Positions 28,401-40,669 of a DNA stretch of 64,000 nucleotides are shown one piece after another (positions within the stretch are counted from its first letter, which is position 1; each line of letters opens with the position of its first letter). This DNA is from Camarhynchus parvulus (Eukaryota > Chordata > Aves > Passeriformes > Thraupidae): assembly GCF_901933205.1 (NCBI RefSeq), contig NC_044574.1, positions 16,167,733-16,231,732 on the forward strand, written 5' to 3'. The notes beneath the pieces are model-generated. The model saw only the letters and a program-made list of their open reading frames with translations, did no database searches and was not told the origin of the DNA. Made by a program: the position numbers and the translations under genes.

Positions 28401-31215
28401 AAGAGGCCACCTTCTTTCAGATGTTTTGTGGCAAGGTGGCTGGAAATAGTGGATGTCCAAACACTCTGCTTCCACATCAGATCACAGTTTTTGTATAAAG
28501 CTGATTAGGAAGAGAATTAGTGAAATTAGCCAAAGGAAGACGACTAACTCTGATTTCCTCAGTGCTATACAGAGTGCGACAGCACTATGAAAACATGCTT
28601 TCTACCATTTTCTACCTCTACATTGTATTGTAAAATATTCATTTACGTCTTTTGTATCTCCTTTTTCTTTGAGCCTGTAACAGCCAAACCAGAAGGGGGA
28701 AGAAAGGGACACATTTCACCAGATTTATTCCAGACAGAAAACAAGGCTATTTTTATTCTTGTATCTCTACAGTAGTGGTCAAAGTACAAATTCCATTATA
28801 TTACATGTTTAAAAGCCTTTTTTCAATCTGAAGGATTTTTTCTGTAGCATGATTAGGCAGTGCCTTCCAATATTGCATTGCACAGTAACAGCTCAGAGAG
28901 CTGCAGAAGCAACTGAGGTTTTATGCATAAAGCAATGACTTAGTAAACAACATCAATGTGTCTTTCATACCTTGCCTGACACAGGTAATCTCAGCAAAAA
29001 TCAGCTCATAGATAACAATGCTGAGCTCCTTCAGAAAGCACATCAAAACTTTCTAATAAAAATTAGTGCATCAACAAACATTACTGAAGAAACTAAGAGC
29101 TCTGCAACTTCAACAGAAAGCAAAAATTCAGACAAGCACTGTGACTAAGATATTTTGTACTCTTATGCTTTTGTCCTCTTATAGAAGAGGAAGAAAGATT
29201 TTTTAGGACTTCTCTCAGACATCATACATGTTTTCACCAGCATGTCTGTACCAAAGGCTTACACTTGGCTTTGGCACTGCCTCCAGCCCATCCTCCTGCC
29301 ACACACAGGATTGCATCCACCTTTTCTTCACCAAGAAGTTTCCCAACTTCTGCTGTCACCTTCAACATACAGAACAAGAACATACTGAAAACACTGGACT
29401 GATAAGGTAAAGAGGTAAACACCATGAATGCCTTAAAGCTACTTTTTCATACTTATGTATCTGAGTAACACAGGACACAGCAATTTAAACAACAATAGAA
29501 AAATCAGTATTTATGATTCATGAACTCAAAACAACTGTGTTTAAAAATAACTATAGATGAAAGTCAGATAAATGAAAGCCATAGAGTGCATGATGTCACT
29601 GGAAATTAGTGATCATTACGGCTGAAACACCTGACCCTTACCTCTACTGCTAACAAAAATTATTACTGACTTGCTTTTGACAGGTTCTTTTCAGAGTATG
29701 GTGTTGTTTAAGATAGGAAATGAAACTCCAGGTCTGGCAAGGACTACTACTGTCACTTTTGATGACAGTGCAAGAAAAACAACTAAAGATTAGCCCTCCT
29801 TATTGCTTCTGTCTAGACCACAACCATCAGTTTGAGTCTGGCCACTAAATCTGAGCTTGTATACTTTAAGATATCTATAATTTATTCTCCTTCTCCAAAT
29901 TTTCTCTGTCAAAGCAAATAGCAAACAATCTATCTCCCAAGAAGTGAAGAAAAACCAATAGCTTTTACAAAACCATACTGAAAATTGTATTGTGAACATT
30001 CTATGTTGCTCTTCCAAAGCTTTAGGAGTTGTGTATATATAAAAAACCCATATTGGCTAGATATTCATTATATCAGTAACAGAAATTGGGATGAAACTTA
30101 AAATATAAGAAATGAATGCTATCTGTAGAGAATTAAGCAAAGCACTTTTTTAGGCTAGCTTATATTCTCCCACATTCCCATCTTTGGAAACCAGGGCATT
30201 CCCCTAGGGGCTTATCATACCTTAATCCCTTACGGCTTAGGTTCATATGCTTTGAGCATGCCATCTACTTACACACAACATATTTTTTAAGTCAGGGTAT
30301 TTGAAATAAGCGTTGCATTTTAAGGTGTCCTTACCGATCTTCACTACAACTCACCTGGTTCAGTCTGTGACTTTTAAAAGTCAAGACAAAAACAAAGCAA
30401 AACTGCCTTATATGCTGAGCTTCCAATATGCCAGATCAAGCTCTTTCTGCATATTCAGTTAAAAGGAATTACAAAAAATTAAAAAGGGACGAGCAGAAGC
30501 TGAAGGACCTTGAGATTCGCGGTACAGCCGCTGCTCCCTGCGTGGAGCCGGACCCAACCCTGCAGCCGCCTTGATACCGCGGGCGGCAGCAAAAGAGGTG
30601 CACAAACCTGCGTGGAGGCTGCGGGCATCGCCCGGCCGAAGGGATGCGCACCCCCGGGAGAGGCTGCGGGCATCGCCCGGCCGAAGGGATGCGCACCCCC
30701 GGGAGAGGCTGCGGGCATTGCCCGGCCGAAGGGATGCGCACCCCCGGGGGAGGCTGCGGGCACCGCCCGGCCGAAGGGATGCGCACCCCCGGGGGAGGCT
30801 GCGGGCACCGCCCGGCCGAAGGGACGCGCACCCCCGGGCCAGGCTGGCTGCTGCACCGCCCGGCCGCCTCACCCGGCACTTGGCCGCCCCGCGCCCGCCG
30901 CTGACCCACCTGCTCGGCCTGCTCGGGGAAGGAGTCGGTCGCTCTCACCACCACGTTGGCGCTGGCATCCGCGTTCTCCGCCAGGTCGATGCTGGCCACC
31001 CACTGCGGCGGCGAGAGGAACGGTGCGTTAGCGGCCCGCGCCCCGGAGCGCCCGGCACGGCCCGGCCCGGCGGGGCACGGCTGCTCCCCCGCGGGGCTCC
31101 CCGCCTCGCCACCTCCCGGCCCAGTGCTTACCCAGTTCTTGGACTTGAAGTACCGCACGCACTGGGAGCCCAGCGCCCCTCTGCCGCCGTACACCAGCAC
31201 CCTGCGTGCCGCCAT
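22473..31215 (-). CDS. QDPR: Quinoid dihydropteridine reductase, 7 exons
   Basis: The enzyme regenerates tetrahydrobiopterin from quinonoid dihydrobiopterin using NADH in the cytosol, supporting aromatic amino-acid hydroxylases. Coding exons on the minus strand: 31215-31132, 31002-30910, 29359-29263, 28500-28360, 26003-25895, 24518-24435 and 22581-22473. All introns are GT-AG with consistent phase, giving 717 nt and 238 aa. The ATG at 31215 has G at +4 and begins [17 protein letters not shown]; this is a few residues shorter at the N terminus than human. The VYGGRGALG loop (about residues 8-16) is the Rossmann NAD-binding glycine motif, and Y143-x3-K147 (AYGMAKGAV) is the short-chain dehydrogenase catalytic pair. 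The core closely follows mammalian QDPR, but the end (TELVSAAHL) differs from the human TELTPAYF. Introns: 1 is 129 bp, 2 is 1.55 kb with a minisatellite, 3 about 0.8 kb, 4 about 2.4 kb, 5 about 1.4 kb and 6 about 1.9 kb; none holds another gene that I can see. Confidence 0.96.
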
Positions 31216-31420
31216 GCCCGCCGCTCCGGCGCTGCCCCGGCGCTGCTCTCACGGCGCGGACGGGCCGCCTCACGGGGCGGGCGAGGGGCGGCCGCGCTCG
31301 GCCGTGGGCGGGGCGAGGGGCGGGGCGGGGCTGGGCTGCCCGCCCGGGCCGTGCGGAGCCGGGGGAGGCGAAATACCAATGCCTCGGCGCAGCCACGGCA
31401 GGGGCCTTGTCACTAGTCCC
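30530..31420. promoter_or_regulatory. QDPR: QDPR CpG island and promoter
   Basis: A very GC- and CpG-rich block covers QDPR exons 1-2, intron 1, the start of intron 2 and about 200 bp upstream of the ATG. GC boxes (GGGCGG and GGGGCGGGG) cluster at about 31276-31330, 60-115 bp upstream of the start codon. No TATA box is evident. This is typical of a housekeeping promoter. The divergent gene CLRN2 starts 1 kb away outside the island. Confidence 0.85.
30615..30839. repeat. 45-bp GC-rich minisatellite (5 copies)
   Basis: Five head-to-tail units of exactly 45 bp start with GAGGCTGCGGGC at 30615, 30660, 30705, 30750 and 30795. Units differ at a few bases (CATCG, CATTG or CACCG after GCGGG; AGAG or GGAG at the joint). 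The array lies in QDPR intron 2, about 70 bp from exon 2. Since 45 is a multiple of three, each frame repeats a 15-residue pattern, producing long apparent open frames on both strands. I do not regard these as genes. Confidence 0.95.
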
Positions 31421-31437
31421 CAGGGCTCCTGCTGCTG

Positions 31438-31464
31438 TTAGTTAGTTAATTAATTAATTAATTA
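31438..31464. repeat. Short TTAG/TTAA microsatellite
   Basis: GTTA and ATTA tetranucleotides repeat at the edge of the QDPR CpG island, with two GTTA units followed by about five ATTA units. Confidence 0.85.
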
Positions 31465-32223
31465 GTGGTTCTGAAGGTCCTGCCAGGGCTCGAGTAGCAG
31501 TAACCGTAGAAGTGCGGACAATTACGGCCGGTTTTCTTTAGCGCTCATGGATCGCAGCTGTCACTTGAGTTACCCCTCCTGAGTGCCCCGATCTCCGGCA
31601 CGGCTGGCCAGGCCATCCCCGCTGCCAGGGTCTTCGTGCGCCCCGCTGTAATTCAGGAGATTCCAGACCCATCCCTTCTGTCCCTCAGATAACTCTGCCT
31701 GCAGTGACATTTACGGGCTGGGTGGGAGCAGGCTCCGGGAAGCTCAGCACGGCTCAGGCGACAGCAGAATCCTTCAGCCAAATTACGTTTTTTTGATGCT
31801 TTGTCCCTTGCACACAGATATTTACCCACTTTTTAAAATAATCCAGTAAACTGGATTCTTCTCCAACTTTTCTTCACATGAGGTTGCAGTAAGAAACTTG
31901 ATGACATTTGAGCAGGACGATTAAACACTTGAGGAAATATTAGACAGGCCATAGAGATAGGATTACTTGCTACAAAGAAGCATCACCGCACTACAATGTA
32001 ATGAAGCCCTTGCTTGCAACCATTTCAGGATGTTGTTGCAGCAAAATGTATTTTTTGCCTTGATTTTTAACCATACAGATTAATTGCTGGACCTCCAAAA
32101 TACAAAGAGAAGTATCTTGAAATGCCTGGTATTCAGCTGTGGATTTTGGAGCATGATGAAAAATGGGAAATATGTCTGACGGCTGCAGAGAGGGCTTGGA
32201 GATGATCCCTTGAAAGCACTAGG
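31465..32223. other. Spacer between QDPR and CLRN2
   Basis: This is the CLRN2 side of the divergent spacer, which measures 1,008 bp from ATG to ATG. CpG richness fades after about 31650. It must contain the CLRN2 5' UTR and promoter, but no TATA box or obvious site can be placed. An in-frame TGA (32203-32205) lies 18 bp ahead of the CLRN2 ATG and supports that start. Confidence 0.5.
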
Positions 32224-35200
32224 ATGCCTGGCTGCTTTAAAAAGACATTATTTGCCTTGTCTTCCCTAATAAGTTTTGTGTCTTTTATCTTGATTGTTGT
32301 TGCAATGGGGATCCCAAAGTGGATGACTGGAAAGATCCTTTGCAAAACAGGGGCTGATTTGGTCAATGCCACAGATCCAGAGCTGGTCAAGTTCATCGGA
32401 GAAATTTACTACGGACTCTTTCGGGGTGGCAAAATACGCCAATGTGGCTTGGGCGGGCGGCGTTCCAAATTCACAAGTAAGTACAATTTTGGTTGAATAT
32501 TTAGTCTAATATCTAGTTCAAATTTAACATTCTATTATTTTTGTTTGCAGAACTTGTAGAATGCAAATTTGTATTATTAAATAAATATGTAGTCTTTATG
32601 GTTTGACGTTTGGAGTGTGAATATAAAATTATCATTTCATTAATGCTTTTCACTACAGTTATGTTCTGTAATCCTGGAATCAAGCTGGAGAAAAAAAATC
32701 CCTAGGGCTAGATGGAGAGTTTCCTTTTAGCATTCTGCAGGGGGTGAAAGTCATTTGGAGATGACCCTGTAAATCGTACTTTTCCCTTGACTGACATTTT
32801 CCTATGCCAGGTTTTGCTCTGCCACCCCTCTGCCTCTGTCCTTGCCTTCTCTGTTGAACTCTTCTGAGGTTTTTTCCCTTTAAGAAGCAGAGATTTATTT
32901 AGCTGGACACATTTCTGTATTTCTCTGGCTGTCCTAATGCAAATATCTACCATAGCACTTATCGCTAACTTTATTAACATGTTGAAGAAATTCTTACCTT
33001 CTTTTCTCTTAAGTTGGGAGACAAAAAATTGCTGAACTTTTAACAAATGTAAAAACTCTTCTAAACATATTCCTTCTAACATAAAAGATTTTCTTGAGAT
33101 CTTGAAAGCACTGAGCTGTACTCTGGATGATTTCCAAATTTCATTCATCCTGTTCTGTAGTGAAAATGGCGATTTTTATTGAAGATTTTTATTTCAGTGT
33201 ACAGATTTACTGAAACTTAAACCAATACAAGTTGAAGCTGTTGCAGTCTCACCCTCTCCCTGGCCCACAGCAATGCTGTCCTGTCCCATCCTTTGCAATG
33301 GCTCTGGTAGCTGAGGGGAGGTATTTCAGAAGTTAAAATTTAGACTACAAAAATAAATACTTGTTTTCCCATAGGATCATGTCTGACTACACAACTACAC
33401 AAGGACTTCTATAAAAATTGAAGGCAGGTGTGCCTGTGGGACTTTAGAGGGAATGTAGAAAAGAAGAGCAACCTCAAATTAGATCAGTGTAACCAGTTGT
33501 TAAACTGGATGAATTTGGACTGGTAACCAAACTATTGCTCAAGCTCTGACTGCAGCTGCAACTTCATGACATGGACAGAGCAGTCGTGCTCATCCAGCCC
33601 CAGTTCTTTCAGCCCATCCTGGCAGAGAGAATTAGAAAAACTCTGTACAACTTTTTGGACTATTTAATGAACTTTCTGATTTTTTGCTGTGCAACCTGAG
33701 AGGGAGGCATAATGTCCCACAGTCACTCTGGAGTACATCAATATGCAACTGGAGGATGTGAGTCAGCGCTCCTTAGACAAACAGAGCTCTCACTGAAGCT
33801 AGTAATAATTCTCTGTTAGAACTGTTAAACATTAAGTGCAGTAGGCACAAATAGGCATTTTGGTCAACAAGTGTTCCAGAGATTTCCCCTTTTAAATAAT
33901 AACTCTACTGAGTTTGATCTTTTCACAATACTGGTTTCAAACAGCAATACACAAAGCTGATACTTTAGCACAATGGTAAGCAGGACTGGGGGTTCTGGGT
34001 TTGACTTGACTTTTTTTTGGTTTGAATGTCCCCCTTAATCTCCAAGCATTCTGAATTTACTGGGGTGCAAGAATAGTGAGACTTTTCATGAGGAATGTGA
34101 TAATATAACTGGACTTTACTGTCACCATAGATGAAGACAAAGCTAACACATCATATGGTGCAGTACTGCAGTACCTCTGACACTTCAGAATTTCAAATTG
34201 CAAAAATTTACTGTTATTGGTACATCCCCTTTCACTCTGTTAACATCCACTGGAGTAGACTTATGGCTGGCACACTTTCTTTTAGCTGGGACAATGACTC
34301 TGTTGCCATAACTGGTGTCTACTGCTCTTTTGTACTCCTCAAGATGTATCATCTGGCCTCCAGCTGCAGCTTCTGGAAATGTCCCATCCTAAGTGCAGCA
34401 CGTATGTTAGACCACAGGCTTGTTATGATGGTCCTAAGGCACCTAAGCTGGCATAAGATGCTTCTGTTTTGACAATTGAGTCAAACCCTGGAACAAGCTG
34501 GGGAAGCCATGCATAGCATACACTTTTGCCTGTGCATAGCAAACCCTGCTGGATTGCATCTGGAGTCTCCAAGGCAATATCCTTCTCATGGATTCTTATT
34601 TCTCTGTACTAAGCCAGACTCCCTGGGCAGGTCATCAGGACTTGGCTGCAAGACTCAGAAAAAAGACCAAATAATCCTTACATCTACCCTAAAATCTCTG
34701 ATGGTTTGTAAGGAGGCTTAATTCCATGTGCTTTGTTGTTACACTGCCAGTTATTTTCCAGTCAGAAAGCAACCTAGTTTTTGGATTCCCATTTCTCATA
34801 TATACTTCTGATCCTCATTACTCCCCTCATTTCTTGTTGTCAGAGTCTTCTGCAGCTCTTCTGTGCACCAAGCCCTACTACAACCCCAGAATGAGCTACT
34901 GAAAGGGTAGATCTGTTGAATTATATAATTTTTGTGTGGGATTTGTACAGTATTTTTTTTTCTACAGAATCTACTGTAATTCTGTCCTGTCATGATCAAA
35001 TTATATGTCTGAAGTTCATGGTGACATTGACCAACTATTGCTGCCTACTTTTTAGGTGGTCTGTTTGAACTTTGGGGGTTTTTTGTCAGTTATACAGCAC
35101 AGGTAGGAATTTATTTATTTGTTTATAACATAGTATACCTTCTTTGTAGTATCTTTTTAGTAATTGGGCAGTGAGTTTTTCAGAACATGTATGAGTGCAC

Positions 35201-37080
35201 AGTGCTATGCTAGCTGGAGGTCTCCTCTTGATCATGTTGTATTTTAGGGTTCCTCTCAATCAGCTTCTCTCTTTTCTGTCAGTCAACATCACCTACAATT
35301 CCCTACTCACATTTCTTCTGATTCTGTTACTAGAGGGTTGCAGGATAAACTAAACACTCAGGTGTACATTTCCTGCTGCTGGCCAATCTGGCCTTCCAAC
35401 AAAAGAACTGTGTCTGTGAAGACCGAACCAAGAAAATTACTGTTCTCAAGAGACAAGTGAGTGTCAGGCTGCTGAGGGAGAGCTTGTGCCTATAGCAAAC
35501 CATGGGAGTGCTTCACCTAAAGCCCACCTGACTGCAATACTCTACAAGCTTCCTACATCTGTGGCTAAAACACTGCCAGATGCCCAGAAAAGCACAAAAG
35601 GGCCATAAACACTAGGTGAGAAACCAAGAAGGGAATCTTAAAGGGCAAACCTGTGGGATTAGGATGTATGAAATCAGGGCAGATCTCACTGGAGCCAGCA
35701 ATAAAGAGAGCATTAGAAAAAAAAGAACAATAACATGAGAAAATAAACACAGAAAAAGGTGATGCTATTTTAGGCAGCAAGGGAACAAGGAAATGGAGAC
35801 GATCGGACTTCAAATGGATGAGATAAAAAAGCATGAGACAGGAATGAGAAGCTCAAAACCAGGAGTTTGGTATTGAGAACAGAGGTGAAAAAGAGACAAG
35901 AAGGTATGCAGCAGACAATACAGCACCAGAGATAAAGACATTAACTCTGCTAGATAAATAAACAGGCCTTCAGCCTGAATCCTTATTCACAGATCCTGTT
36001 TAGAGGATTATTCCTGTGCCAGAAAATCCCTGGTTTGATGCACTGAAAAATAAAGCATCAGGAACTGAGATGTGTGCAACTAGCTGAATTCCACATCTCC
36101 ATAAAAAACCAGTCGTCCTTAAATATAAGTTGAATTTGAAGTACCAGCACAGTGTGATGTTTACCACCATCAAGAAAACCAATACACTGAATAGACTATT
36201 TATTTTTTCTTGACAGTTTTCCCACACATGGTGAAAAAGTTGAATACAGGCCTGCATGTGATGATCATAATATTCCTCTGTGTGGCCATTTTCTTCTCTC
36301 TGGTCAGTTTTGGATTCTGCATTCTTAACGCAATAAAAGTTCCTTACCGAGCTATTAACGGTCCAGCAGGAGCATGCCTTTGGAACTTCCTTGCAGGTAA
36401 AGTAATTTTCCAGTGTTTTTCTCTAGTCACATTCATAGAAAATTATACAAGTTCCTTCTTTTGCCTTGAATACCTCTTTGATTTAAATACTTGTAAATAC
36501 ACTGAAGTTGGTGGTGAATTCACACCTATCAAAACAGAATTTCCAGGTGGTATCTTGGTTTATTGTGTCTAGTTAACATTTAACAGGAGCTATGAATACC
36601 AGTCTTGAGGCTTTATGTAATGGATAAAAGTATGTTTGTCCACACAATAAAGCCTAAGCATTTTGAATTTAAATTTTGGTTTAAGCCATGCCTTTGTCTA
36701 TCCCTACTCTGTATAGTGCTCAGTGATGTATTCAGTAAGTCTTTTGAAGCACGACCAAAATATCTGTCTTGTTTTGATTTGATAATGGTGAATACTTATT
36801 TCATTTTGTTGCAGGTGGATTTGTGGTACTTGGAGTCACCAGCTTCATGGCTGCTGTGAAGCTTCATCACCTCACAGAAAGAATTGCCAATTTTCGGGAA
36901 AATGTCTTTCAGTTCATTATCTTAGAAGAACGCTTTGAAGACTGTTTTTGGATTTGTGTGGCAAGTGCCACAGCACATGCAGTGAATTTGCTGCTAATAG
37001 CCATTAGTGGGATTCATTTCCCTAAAATTAAGACTAAAACAGAAGAAGTGAATGTGACAGCAGAAGATATCATGTACTAA
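32224..37080 (+). CDS. CLRN2: Clarin-2, 3 exons
   Basis: Clarin-2 is a four-pass membrane protein of the clarin/claudin-like superfamily, known in mammals and fish for maintaining hair-cell stereocilia; loss causes deafness. Exons: 32224-32476, 36217-36396 and 36815-37080, with GT-AG introns and matched phase, giving 699 nt and 232 aa, the same length as human. Hydrophobic segments at about residues 9-31, 96-120, 138-160 and 189-209 are the four transmembrane helices. N48-A-T is a conserved-position glycosylation site in the first outer loop, followed by LFRGGKIRQCGLGGRRSKFT, which closely matches other clarin-2 proteins. Thr165, a residue reported mutated in human CLRN2 deafness as I recall it, is present. 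The ATG has A at -3 and an upstream in-frame TGA. No CpG island is present, fitting restricted expression. Intron 1 (3.7 kb) and intron 2 (0.4 kb) hold no other gene I can see. The divergent partner is QDPR. Confidence 0.95.
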
Positions 37081-37585
37081 CAAATCTACGCAAAACTATT
37101 TTGGTCAAGTGAACTGTTGTGACAGGAACAGCTACTTGGCTCTTCAGCCTTTGTTTTGGATAGATGATTTGTGTACAAACCCGAGTAAACATGTCAGTCT
37201 ACAATACCAGCAACTAACATGTCTGTGAAAAAAATTTCGAAAACCAAGTGCTATAAATATCATTATTCTCAAAACAAACTGATATCTGCAGTGAGTATAT
37301 ACTGTTTCAGTTTTTAGAAAATTTGCTCTTTGGGGTATTTTAGAAAGCTAAGGTAAAATATTTCATCAAACCAAATGTCTTCTTTATTTAGAAAGACAAC
37401 ATGTTTATTACAAATCTTTGAAATGATAAAGCTATTTCAAAAGAGAAAAAATGTATATTTGGCATTTACTTTCACAGAATTATCTAGAGCATATTAAGAA
37501 GGACATATATCTCTGATGATGTTATACAGCATTGAAAAAGAGAACTTCATCAACTGTGAGGCTAAAGTTAAGGGGCAGCAAAGGC

Positions 37586-37601
37586 TGTGTGTGTGTGTGT
37601 G
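37586..37601. repeat. (TG)8 microsatellite
   Basis: A short uninterrupted TG run lies in the region 3' of CLRN2. Confidence 0.85.
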
Positions 37602-40507
37602 AAATGTTTTTAAAACAGAAATTATCCAATACCACAAGGCAAAGAAGTGAGAAATGTAAAGTATATGGGATGCTATTAGTCTGTGAAGAAAAAATTATTA
37701 GCTGCTGGATGAACATTTTATTGCAGCTTCTGGAAGTAAACAGATTAAGGGTAATAGTGCTTTTAGATAACCTGGAAAATACTAATCTGACAGATTAATT
37801 TTCTTCATAATTATGTTAATTGTTAAGTCTATCTGAAATCAAGTAAAAATGATGTATGATGAAACAGTATTGAAATTAATAGAACTGGCTAAATGGATGG
37901 AAAAGTTACTTTCTTAGGAAGGGCCATAATTTTGACAAGGATTTGAACAGTTCGTGGGTACCCAGGAGCAAATATTTTTGAGAAAAGGATATGGAATATA
38001 CCATTAAGAATGGATACAGTGGCCTCTACCCTCTCTGGGTTTGGCTCTACAAGTTTAGCAGGATTATGAGTGAAGCAGAAATTTGTGAGGGTGCCTCTGC
38101 AATAGACCCTACTAACCTATCTTCTTCAAGACACCATGAGCCACTTTTGTTTTTCAGGAGCACCAAAAATTATTTTAAAAAATTTAAAAGATAGATGGAA
38201 AATTATGATGAGTCTATAGAACTGTTACAATTTTAGTATAAAGGAGACTCAGTAAAGCAGAAGAAGTTCCTATTTTATGCCACCCTCTTGCTTCAGTGTC
38301 CTTCTAAATTTACTGGTGCTTTCACTCAGACTGTGCCCTGGGCCACAACTCCAGAAAGATGCTGCACATGGATAGGCAGCAAACAAACCCAGGCTACAAA
38401 GGTGTCTTAGATGGTAACAACACAGTACTGCCCTGAAAACTGTCCCCAGGGGCCTCTGTGGTACCACCACCTTCCCCTCCCAGAAAATTCTGAGAGGCTT
38501 TGAGATAGAAAAATCTTGAAGTGTGGCATAATTACACAAGTAGAAAATGTAATACTTGTAATTTGTAATTGTTCTATGAACATGTATAATTTAGACAGAG
38601 TTACTGTATGGAAAGAATTATATTGTGGCATGTAACTTAGCTTTTACTAAATATAATTCTCTTCAGGAGGTGAGAAGGAAGCAGATTGTTAATTCCTCCA
38701 TATTGAGTGATTGCTGTGAAAATGCTTTTCAGTAGCATTAACATGCATGTATCGCAACACATTTTCATACTGATAATGAACTGCTTGATGGTCCCCAAAT
38801 TTCAAACCACTCCAAAAATATTACTGAATAAGAATCATGGGACTAGTTAGGTAAGGACAAGATTAAAGATTTGTTGGTGTGGATTCCTAGGGAGGTCAGT
38901 AGCTCTGAAAGAACCTGTAGAATGCACTGTATACATGAAGGTAAAGGGGATGACTGGGCTGAAAAGCATTGTAATTTCTTGGTTTGGATCAATTCAAGAA
39001 TGGAGCACACTCTGCAGTAAAGGTCCAAGAGAAGTTTTCTCTTACAGCAGACCTATGAAGCATCCTTGTGGGATACTATAGCTGCACAAGTTGAATGACC
39101 AAATAACATTCTCATCAATGACTGCGTTGTGACCTGTGAGAAAATAGAATTTTCAGTTCAGAGTGAACAGAAGTATCCTCATGCATGAACTAAACTTAAT
39201 GAAACAGATGTGAAGCTAAATTAAACATTCAGCTGCACAGGTTGTCTGAATTTAAGCACTGCTAAGATACACTGATAGGTAAATGCATGGAATATTTGCC
39301 CTGGGATATTCTTTCTGGATTAAAAAAAGGTTAAATGCAGGCATACATATTTGAAATGTACAATTACAAAGCCCACCTTGGGGTTAACAATAAGTAAGTT
39401 TATCACTTAGACCTTTTCAGCTTTCCCTTGTACCTCATAAAATAATTTCAAAAATGTGCAACTTGATATATGTCACCTATTTTATTTACACATTTTTATT
39501 ATGCTTCACATAGTGTATCTGATCATATGCATGCTCAACATGTAAAAATGAGCACTTCTCTGGGGACACTTCTTACCTTGGAAGATTTGAAATCCCAGAT
39601 GAGAATATGTATGAGTAATATCTACCAAGAACTTTGAAGCTATGGGCCCAATCCTGTCTTTCCATAAAATTAGACAACTTCATATATCCCAGATATACCC
39701 ACTTAATTTGTATGTACAGAATAATATATAGAAATGACATGAATATGGAGAAGCTATGGAGCTATGGAGTTCAAAGAACTAAAAACCTGTTCATTGTCCA
39801 AGAGCCTTCCCAAAATAAATGAATCTGAAAATTAATTACCACTTTGATTCTTTAAATAATATTGTGGTTTAATGTTAAAAATATGCATTTTTACAAGATA
39901 AATCAAATTGGGTGTAATTTTCCTCAGTCATTGCTTCTGAGTGCTGCTGACCTTAATAAATCATGTTATTTGTCTCTGTACCACTTCATGGAAAAAGCTG
40001 TGAGGTGGGAAGTGCAATGGACTCCCTAACTCCTTCTGAACAGGCCTAACTCCTTCTACATCATGTTCTGCTCATCTAACAGTGTAACTCCACTTAAGGA
40101 TGTATGGAAAAGCAAACATTGTTATACATACTGTCAGAAGGTGTCTTATTCTCACATATTAGAATGCATTACTTAAAGTCTATGCTTCACACTTCAGGGG
40201 CAGGGAAATAAACAAAAAATGTCTCGCTCACCTGAAATTAAAATCCAGTGCATGTTCAATGCTCTTCAGACTGACAATACAGTAATTGTCAGCAAACTAC
40301 AACCAGTTGTTTTCCATGCAGCGCTTTTGCTGACCATAAATCTACTTCTGATATTACAGTCATGACCCTGTATTCTGTAGTGAATTTTCCTGACACTATG
40401 TAACCACAGTCATTCTCATTGGGTTATTTTGTGTTATTTTTTATTTGCCACATTTTTATTTCTTTCTGTAATTTCAGCCTGAAATTGTTACAGTAACATG
40501 CACTTGC

Positions 40508-40513
40508 AATAAA
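40508..40513 (+). terminator. Candidate polyadenylation signal, possibly CLRN2
   Basis: AATAAA is followed by GTTTTATTTTT, a plausible downstream element, and preceded within 40 bases by TGTAA-type motifs. It would give CLRN2 a 3' UTR of about 3.4 kb, which is long. Earlier AATAAA motifs (39814, 39955, 40207) are alternatives. The assignment is weak without transcript data. Confidence 0.25.
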
Positions 40514-40669
40514 GTTTTATTTTTCCCAAATAATTTACATTTTAATCTTTAATATGCAAATTAAGTATGCGGACTAGGGTTGCCTAAATCTGTGATAAAT
40601 CCCCAAGAGAAGTATGACCACCTATCTAGAACATGCCCCGAGGAGCCGCCCCCTTGCACGAATGGTGCC

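Larger units (their letters stand above)
37081..40669. other. CLRN2 3' UTR and CLRN2-LAP3 spacer
   Basis: AT-rich DNA with no supported gene. It contains the CLRN2 3' UTR, whose end is uncertain; plus-strand AATAAA motifs occur at 39814, 39955, 40207 and 40508. A short (TG)8 run lies at 37586-37601. GC content rises in the last 60 bp, just before the solo LTR, which suggests the LTR landed in the outer flank of the LAP3 promoter region. Confidence 0.5.

Noticed and set aside
30469..31215. 248-codon open frame on the minus strand from the QDPR ATG into intron 2
   Set aside because: Exon 1, exon 2 and clear GT-AG sites for the known QDPR protein lie inside it. The remainder is intron plus the 45-bp repeat, which keeps frames open by its length. 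It is treated only as a possible intron-retention product.
30571..31416. 281-codon open frame on the plus strand opposite QDPR
   Set aside because: It is antisense to QDPR exons, and its length comes from the 45-bp repeat and a GC-rich island with few stop codons. No recognisable domain.
32708..33148. 146-codon minus-strand frame in CLRN2 intron 1
   Set aside because: No recognisable domain, no splice context and unremarkable composition; a chance frame in AT-rich intronic DNA.
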